Below are positions 57,061 through 64,000 of a stretch of DNA of 64,000 bases, in pieces (position 1 is the stretch's first letter; each line of letters starts with the position of its first letter). The position numbers and the translations under genes were made by a program. The notes beneath the pieces were generated by a model. It searched no databases and had not been told where the DNA came from. It worked only from the letters and a program-made list of their open reading frames with translations. Where the stretch lies: positions 61,906,001 through 61,970,000 of the forward strand of contig CM053158.1 of the NCBI GenBank assembly GCA_028571685.1, read 5' to 3'. Origin of the DNA: Heterohyrax brucei (lineage: Eukaryota > Chordata > Mammalia > Hyracoidea > Procaviidae).

Positions 57061-57290
57061 TAAACAGTCAATGCTCAGAACTGAATTGCATAGTCCTATG
57101 AACAATTTCACCCACCCTCTCTTTCCCAGACTTCTCAGGAAGAGAAAGTTATTCAGTGGGAATCTTCCTCTGTCCTCCTCATTTCTAGTGTAAGAAAACC
57201 AGTGAAAACGTGTAAGCTAGCCACATCATACATGTATCTCCATCATTTTAGATAGCCCATGTTGAAATTTTCTGTCCCTATCAAGCCAAT

Positions 57291-57450
57291 AGAGACCCTT
57301 GTGATACAGTGGTTAAGTGCCACATCTGCTAACCAAAAGGTAAGCAGGTCAAATCCATGATACATGCCTCAGAAATTTTATGGAGGAATTCTACTCTGTC
57401 TATAGGGTCACTATGAGTTGGAATTGACTCAATGTCAGTGGGTTTATCAA
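57291..57450 (+). mobile_element. AfroSINE
   Basis: 'acccttgtgatacagtggtt', 'catctgctaaccaaaaggta', tail 'tatgagttggaattgactca' and 'atgtcagtgggttta'. Confidence 0.85.
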
Positions 57451-58025
57451 GACAGTACTCTGAGGAGACAAACATGTTTCTTATCTGAAGACTTTTGTTC
57501 CAGTTGGAAGTTTGAACGTCTGCATTTACAAGCAAACTCCAGTCCAGGGCAAGTCATCAAACTAGCAATTTATACTAGTTCACAGTGTCAAACATCTTTC
57601 TCTTCATTCTGGTCAGGTTCTGGTCAGCTGATCAAGCTAGGTCAATGAGTACAGTTTTATACCTTCCTGCACTTCAGATGAGCCAGCCCTTTCTCTTTCT
57701 TTCATTCTAATCCCTAGCACCCATGCCTAGGTCAATGGGTACCTTTGCAACAAGTCCAGACTCAGCCCACCTCAGCCCACCTGTTCACTGCTGCACCTTC
57801 CCCACTTCTAGTCATTTTGTGACCCCAGGCACTTACCTGCAGTGAACACACAAGGCAGGCTGTCTACTTGAGTGTTCTCAGCTCTGGAATGGGGCTCTTC
57901 TAGTGGGCATGGACTTTTCCTGTCTCGATGTATGTACAGGCAAATTGCTTGCTCAAAATTGAAAAGGGAAATAGTCAAATTTTTCTGCAGGTCCTTCCCT
58001 CACATTCAAACCTCCTGTCCTCTTA

Positions 58026-58200
58026 GCCAAAACCCTGGTGGTATAGTGGGTTAAATGCTATGTCTGCTAACCAAGAGGGTGGCAGTTCAAATCTGCCAGG
58101 TGCTCCTTGGCAACTCTATGGACCAGTTCTATTCTGACCTCTAGGGTCGCTGTGAGTTGGACTTGACTCAACAGCAGTAGGTTTGATTTCTTTTTTTTTT
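58026..58200 (+). mobile_element. AfroSINE with T-rich end
   Basis: Well preserved: 'aaaccctggtggtatagtgg', 'tgccaggtgctccttggcaa', tail 'tgtgagttggacttgactca' and 'acagcagtaggtttg', then a 10-T run. Confidence 0.88.
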
Positions 58201-58840
58201 GGTCTTCTTAGCAGTTCTGAGTAGGCCTGTGTGTACTTCCAAGTGTAAATTTCCTTGGTAGAGCTCAGTTTTTTGATCTAAGCCTCCAATACTCTATACA
58301 CAGAGCTATTGCATTCAAACTAAGAGGCGGTGTTTCAGAAAAATTTTAGTTCACTTTTAGCATATCCAATCAAGTATTGACTGTAGGCACAGTTACACAG
58401 TCTATAATCTATAATACCCAACGTTCATTTCCATCATATACCTTAGGTCTGTTTCACAACTCTAAGTAGGAGAAATATTCAATATTCACAATACATTCAG
58501 ATACTTAAACCTTTTAAAACATTTTGGTTTTGTCTACCCCACCCCATGACTATGTTCCCATTCATGTGCATGTGGCCTTGTGCCTCCCACTGAGTGGAAC
58601 CAGAAGGCTCTGGCCTCATATCAGTCATCTTGCGTATCTGGCAGTGGCTTTTCCCCCAAATCTTTCCAGATGGAGCTTTTCTCCCTTCAGCTGAAGCATA
58701 ACATCTTTTACTTATCTGTCAGCCATTACAGGTAACATCAACTAAAGTAACTGTCTAAAATCAAGTCTCACACCCTATTCCCCTTTGGTCTTTCTCTCGC
58801 TAAGCTCTATGCTTCCGTGAGTCTTAAGTCATTGCAATGA

Positions 58841-59880
58841 CTACTATTCATGACAGCAACTGTAGAAATGACACAGCAGAGGCGTTTCACCTGACTTCAT
58901 AAGGGCAAAGGAAAATCAAGATTGCCTGCTCAAGGCTGATCTCACGAGACAGGTCAAATATATATCTGCCCTCCAACCTTTTTCCCAATTCTGATGCCAG
59001 CCATCACTCTCACAGCACTCTCTACTTCTCCGCTTCATTCTATAACTCAATGCGGTGGCCAAACAGAACTCACAGACCATACTCATAGTTACGAGGTTTA
59101 ATATGAAATAACAGGTTATAACTCAGGACACAGGTTTTCAGTCAGGACAGCTTCTTAGCTGTGTCTATAGGTAGGCCTCTCACTGGCTCTTGGCCCCTCA
59201 GCCCAGCTTCTGCCCTGCTCAGGCATGTGTTACAAAGCTCTTTAGTTCTGCCAGTAAGTGCCCAGAGGCACTCTACTCTGCTATCAAGTCTTAGGCTGAG
59301 AGTGCTCAACTCTCTCACTCTACAGGTTAGCGAGCCTACCTCTGTAACATGCGTGGAGGCATCCTACTTTACCAGTAAGCCTTAGTCTGAAGGTACTCAA
59401 CTCTCTTGCTACACGGGCTAAGAAGTCCACCATGCCATCTTCTGCTGGTCTCCTTGTTCTGCTGCTGCCATTTGTTTTCCATCTGGCTGTCTCTGGTGTT
59501 ATAGGAGGGTCTTAGTGGGTCTAGGAGGGTCTTAGTGCAGGGCTCTTGAATCCGAAGGACACATTCATCTCCTGTATTTTCTTCTTGGTGGTAGTCAGGT
59601 CCTCCTTTGCTTTGAGATTAGCCCTCTTTTAAGCTTAGAAGAATGGCAAAACTGACCAGTCCCCTCACTGGGGTTCCATACAGCTTATTTGCATGTTCTG
59701 CCTACCACCACATGGGTGTCATTCATCTTATTTGTACTATTAACACGTTGTTCAATCTTCTTTGTGGGTCACAAGCACCTTATTTGCATAGTACCATGAA
59801 ATCATTTTGGTACAAGTTATAAAACCACGGCAAGAGAGACCATACAAAAACAATGCACTGCACAGAAGCCAAAAAACATA
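58841..59880 (-). mobile_element. LTR-like repeat, right copy of a pair
   Basis: Related to 56345-57060 but longer. It holds two ~85-bp tandem units ('actctac.ctgctatcaagt', then 'gagtgctcaactctc', about 59265-59420) and a shorter 'aggagggtcttagtg' doublet (59504-59540). Family not identified. Confidence 0.5.
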
Positions 59881-59884
59881 TACT

Positions 59885-59975
59885 TCAAAAAGTTTGCATC
59901 TTAACCATGTTTAAGTGTACAATTCAGTGACATTAACTATTACAAATTTATTTTTAACCACTGGTGGTAAAGGAA
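59885..59975 (-). mobile_element. Short L1 3'-end fragment
   Basis: The motif 'catgtttaagtgtacaattc' followed by 'agtgacattaac' is typical of the 3' ends of old L1s. Too short to classify. Confidence 0.45.
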
Positions 59976-61300
59976 TCTTGTTTTCTTTGTTTAGATAAAG
60001 TATAACTAAATTATCAGCCTCATTTTTGCCCATTTTACACTGGAAAGTTTTGGTCCTGCTTGTCTCCCAAGATCTTCTGTCAAGTTGAAATATACGATCT
60101 TTTTCATTTTTGCTTTTAGCATTTGTAAGGGGTAAATAATTGATTAGCATAGCAATTCTGGGAATATGTTCAGCTTATGTTCAGCACTAACTTGTTTTTA
60201 AGTGTTCTTAGGCATCTACCCAAAATGTACATCAAAGGGCGCCAACTGAAAACTGGGAAGCGAAATGACATTGTGGACTAGAATTAATGTGAAATGCAGC
60301 CAGAGGAATATCGGTTGTCAGATTCACTGCTAGTTAAACAATCAGTCTACCTGGCTATGTTTTTTAAACAGAGTTACTTAAATTTCTGTCTGACAAGACT
60401 ACAGCCTCTCTGAGGGCAGACTCTTTCCTTCTAATGTCAACCGGTTGTGAAGACCTCAGGAGAAACTGAAGACAAAGTGCAATTTCTAAAACTCGAATTT
60501 GTATACATTTATAAAAGAGCAATGTCTTCTCTGGAAAGTTATATTAGTTTTTTATTCATTGCTGAAGTGCCCTGGGGTGCAGGTGAAGTGACATCATGAA
60601 TGGCTTAATAGGGGTGAGCCTCATTTCTCACACTTTCAAACCAGAATTTAGCCTCTTTTATACTCTTGCCCTACCCAAGGCATTTCTGGGATACATCAGG
60701 GTTGTGTTACACGTGTCCTCAGAAACGAGCACACTCAGGGTCTTCTGCTCAGCTTCCTTGTTGAGGGATCTTGCTTGGCCCATGCTACTGGTTCCTTCTT
60801 TGGGTACACTGCTGTCCCCCAGTCCACACTGAGCCAAACACAATTTTCTGCTGTAATCTATCAGCTGGCCACGCAGCTCTCAATCAGAGTTTCACAAAGT
60901 CTTCGGGGAAACATCTCCTTCACTTTGAGTTCTAATTACTCAGCCAGCAGAAGGCTGGGGGCATAAGCCGGTTATTTCTTCCTAGGCACGTGTACTTCAT
61001 CCTTTAAGTTCCTATCAGCCCCTACAGACCAAAGCCTCTGTTCATACTGAACCACGTAAAGAGAGCACCAGAAGTGATCCCCAGATGTCCATGCCCACAA
61101 CTCTGAATTCCAGTGAGAGCTTAGCGAGGCCATCTATAGTAAAAAGGAGCAACAGTTATAAGAAAATTTAACTAAATAGTATACTCTTAACCTATTTACC
61201 TTACATTAGCTTTTGTGAAAGAGAATATACTATACCTAAAGCAAAACTGTACTTTCTAGTTATGTCCGCAGAAGGAAGACTCCTAAAACTCGTATCACTG
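59976..61300. other. Unclassified intergenic DNA
   Basis: No long conserved frame. The part at 60590-60970 is more GC-rich and holds overlapping ORFs of 60-80 codons on both strands. None shows a recognisable domain, so I do not call a gene. Confidence 0.4.
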
Positions 61301-61309
61301 ACCTGTATT

Positions 61310-61885
61310 AATCAATTAAAATTTCTTGGTATAGATAAGTGAGCGCTTCTAGCCTTGCATCTATTTGATGAAACATCTTAAGTGTTATTCCATCAATTCC
61401 CAGAGCCTTGTTTTTTTCAGCAATGCAATCAGTGCAACTTGGACTGTTTTTGATCATATGCTGCCTCCTGAAAATTCTGAATATTGACAAGTTCTTTTTG
61501 ATACAGTGACTCTGTGTGTTCCTTCCATCTTCTTTTGATACTTCCTGCATCATTCAATAGTTTACCCATAGAATCCTTCATTTTTGCAACTTAAGGCCTG
61601 AATTTTTTTCCTCAGTTCTTTCACTTTGAGAAACGCTGAGTGTGTTCTTCCCTTTGGTTTTCTAATCCTGAGTCTTTGCTCATTTCATTATAATACTTGA
61701 CTCTGTCTTCTTGCACTGTCCTTTGAAATCATCTCTTCAATTATTTTGCTTCATCATTTCTGCCATTGCTTTAGTTACTCTATATTCAAAAGTAAGTTTC
61801 AGAATCTCATCTGACATCAATTTTGGTTTTTTTATTTCTTTCCTGTGGCTTAGAATAGATACATTATTATCTCTGAGTTCCTTAA
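61310..61885 (-). mobile_element. RTE fragment, endonuclease-RT linker region
   Basis: On the minus strand the frame 61553-61308 reads 'ALGIDGITLKMFHQID' and 'LEALTYLYQEI', the segment that precedes the RT domain in RTE proteins. Upstream sequence to 61885 also follows the RTE. It stops exactly where the mariner-derived element begins. Confidence 0.75.
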
Positions 61886-61887
61886 TA

Positions 61888-62445
61888 CAAGGTCTGACAA
61901 TTAGGTTGCAAAGTCATTCTAGAAAAACTGTTGTATACCTCACTGCTGAATATCACTATGGTCACCTTCAAGTACTCCCCTTGGGAAGCTATGCACCGAT
62001 GCTAGTGCCTAGTCCACCCTTAAAGGCAATTTTGAAACTTTACTTTTTCTAGAATGGTCATCAGAACTGTTGTCATATTGTCCTTGACGTGCTGAAAGTC
62101 ATCCAAATATCTTCGTTTCAACATTTCCTTTATCTTTGGGTAAAGAAAAAAGTCATTGGGGGCTAGATCAGGTGATTAGGTAGGGTGTTCTGATACAGTT
62201 ATTTATTTACTGGCTCAAATCTTCCTCAAGAACAACTATACATTTAAGTTCACAAACTTGCCACTGTGCCACTGTGTGCAATGGCCATGCCAGAAAGAGT
62301 TCCAAAATTGCTCTTAAGGGTAGCCTAGACTCTGATGTTAGTGTATGGCTTCCCAAGATGAGTACTTCAGAGATGACCAGAGTGATACTCAGCAGTGAAG
62401 TATGCAGCACTTAGAACAATTAGTCCGTGGACTTGTTGGACCTTG
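61888..62445 (-). mobile_element. Palindromic mariner-derived element, copy 2
   Basis: 558 bp between TA dinucleotides (61886-61887 and 62446-62447). Termini 'caaggtctgacaatta' and the complement of 'caaggtccaacaa' form inverted repeats. The long left arm (to about 62225) is the C-terminal part of a mariner transposase on the minus strand (the 'LAPNDFFLYPK' region near 62130-62165). The short right arm is an inverted copy of the gene end. Same length and arm design as 16854-17414, in mirror orientation. Confidence 0.82.
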
Positions 62446-62499
62446 TATCTGCTGATGACAATGTAAAAATCCCACTGTTTGGAGAGTGGGGAGTGGGTA

Positions 62500-62690
62500 G
62501 GCTTAATTTAGCTGAAATTGGTTACTGGTACTTACAATCAATTATTTTCAAGCAGTTACTTAATAAGCCAATAACTATACTAATTGTTTATTATTCATTT
62601 ATTTAATCTTCACAGCAATCCTATGAGTCATAGAGAGGTTAAGTAACTTTACTGAGGTTACAGAGTCTGAATAAAGAAGCCATGCTTTCC
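62500..62690 (+). mobile_element. MIR SINE
   Basis: 'tttaatcttcacagcaatcc' with 'tatgagtcatagagaggtta' and 'agtaactttactgaggttac' is the MIR core and tail. Confidence 0.8.
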
Positions 62691-62734
62691 ATTATTCTGT
62701 CTCTCAAATACTATTAAATAATAGACACTGTAGT

Positions 62735-64000
62735 TTGAGAGACTTCTGGCCAACTTCCAGCAGCACTCTGCTGTTCTGCTACAACAAAGACCTGAAAAGC
62801 TAAAGCACAGATAAACATCAGTTCTGGAACCTAAAGTGTCAAATAAAGAGATAAGAATCTCAGCCAAGCACTGAATGGAATACAACTGACACAGAACAGA
62901 GAGCAAGAAGAGATAGGAGTGGAAGTCCTCTGTCAACTAAACCAGCACAGATTTGCTGTCTTGGACTGCTGTTGGAGATTAGTAAACAGGGAGCATGGGA
63001 AAGCAGCTTCATAGAAATCCCAGCAAGAGTCAAAGCATCCAGCAACCAGCAATACGTGCACTTCCACCTCAATTTTCTCCCTTCTCTACCTCCAACTCCT
63101 CTTTGCCAGATGGAAGTGTAACATCTGTGCCATTTGGATTGGCCTCATCCACATCAGAGACTGGAGGACAGGGATTACACAAAACCAGCTTCAGGAGCTC
63201 CCAGCAGGGCACAAATCATCCAGTAATTAGTGATACATCCTTCGCCACACCCTGTGAGCTTCCTCTGCTTCCAGCCAGCTGCAGTCTCTTGGCCAGGAGG
63301 AAACTCCTTTGGCCCTGGCCATGTGGGTTCACCTTGCAAACACATTCTGGTTCCCTGAGTGCTATTTGTCTGTAGCTGATGTTGCATTGGTCCATTTCGT
63401 TTGGTTTCTTCTATGCCTCCCATTGCCTCCCCTTACTTCTCTCAATGGCTGTGTGTACTATCTTTGCCTCTTCTTGAAAGGCTGTGAAACACCGCTCAGC
63501 TAGGGAACCACTTACCTGTACTGTGGTGCCATGCTGGTTGTGCTTTGTTTTGTCTGCTTGTTTCCTTTGTATTTTGTAGCTTGGGAATCCTTTCTGGCTG
63601 GGTTGTACTTCATGGCTTAGGATCAACGTCACCACACTTTTCATCGCATCATTGGGATCCTTGGGGGCAATTCTTTTTTTCTTTTTTCTTTTGGCTTCCT
63701 GTCTTTCTTCATTTCCTACTTCTCATCTCTTTGTTTACCTTCTTTTCTTATCTGCTAAATACCTGACACTGTGTGACATATACATCCCTTCAAGTTGGAC
63801 TATACTGTATAGCCTGGGAGATACTTCCTCAGTTTTTGAAGCAGCACCAATGGGAACCCTGGGGCCTGCCTTCCCTGTCTTTTCTAGATTTTCATTGAGC
63901 CTTTTTTTCTTTTCCTTTTTTGTTTTTCTCAATTTCTCATCCTCCACTCCAGTGGCAAGCTCCCTTAGTACTTTTTTTTGTTTGAGTGCTTGTTTTTGCC
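62735..64000 (+). mobile_element. Probable L1 5' UTR running off the window
   Basis: It starts 'tgagagacttctggccaac', a form common to L1 5' ends. It contains two ~183-bp related units (about 62985-63165 and 63168-63340, sharing 'agcttca', 'cccagca', 'catccag.aa', 'gtgatac'-like blocks) and a T-rich end (63640 onward). No ORF1 is reached by position 64000. Family inferred, so this is a moderate call. Confidence 0.45.

Larger units (their letters stand above)
57061..58840 (-). other. Unclassified interior between paired LTR-like repeats
   Basis: About 1.8 kb containing two AfroSINEs and otherwise unrecognised DNA. If the flanking repeats are LTRs this would be an internal region. I see no gag or pol motif and no tRNA-complementary primer site next to the right copy. 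Confidence 0.35.

Noticed and set aside
60596-60966. Overlapping ORFs of 60-80 codons in a GC-richer patch, considered as a possible exon
   Set aside because: Present on both strands, no domain recognised, no clear splice-site-bounded conserved frame.
61888-62445. Considered as an active mariner transposon
   Set aside because: It has only C-terminal transposase sequence, in two opposing arms with stops and shifts. No catalytic domain could be made.
1-64000. tRNA genes, CRISPR arrays and bacterial-type operons
   Set aside because: tRNA-like strings are AfroSINE or MIR heads without a complete cloverleaf. Spaced direct repeats are transposon copies. The sequence is a repeat-rich mammalian genome.

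Overview
The window is intergenic DNA from an afrotherian mammal, most likely an elephant or another paenungulate. Three signs support this: many copies of the tRNA-derived AfroSINE (tails such as 'ctatgagttggaatcgactc'), RTE-class non-LTR retrotransposons sharing part of that tail, and a single recurring MaLR-type LTR family. I see no functional host gene, no tRNA or rRNA, and no CRISPR. Almost everything I can identify is a transposable element. The one host-derived coding fragment is a decayed processed retrocopy (50443-51985) resembling the 3' end of the HIVEP1 mRNA.

Layout. 1-1200: remnants of old L1 3' ends and an AfroSINE. 1568-8755: a full-length, relatively young L1 on the minus strand (L1-A) with an almost intact ORF1 and a broken ORF2. 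8775-9630: MIRs and an MLT1-like LTR piece. 9886-11470: an old L1 3' end with inserts. 11886-12738: an odd internal L1 segment with a target-site duplication. 12841-24640: scattered LTRs, SINEs, a palindromic mariner derivative and unclassified DNA.

24641-48510: one ancestral L1 on the plus strand. Its pieces add up to about 6.7 kb but are spread over about 24 kb by 13 primary insertions and 3 insertions inside those. The largest guest is a second full-length young L1 (L1-B, 37261-44457). Another is a near-complete RTE (33075-36611). Several joins carry readable target-site duplications.

48511-54195: another old L1, split by the HIVEP1-like retrocopy. 54285-59880: AfroSINE-in-AfroSINE, a 5'-truncated young L1, and a pair of related minus-strand LTR-like repeats around an unclassified interior. 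61310-62445: an RTE piece and the second palindromic mariner copy, opposite in orientation to the first. 62735-64000: probably the 5' UTR of another L1 running off the window.

The elements relate to each other as drivers and passengers. L1 would have supplied the machinery for its own truncated copies and for the HIVEP1-like retrocopy. RTE is the likely helper of AfroSINE, because the two share a 3' tail. The MaLR LTRs depend on an ERVL-type helper that I do not see here. Family names come from recognition by eye; no database search was run.
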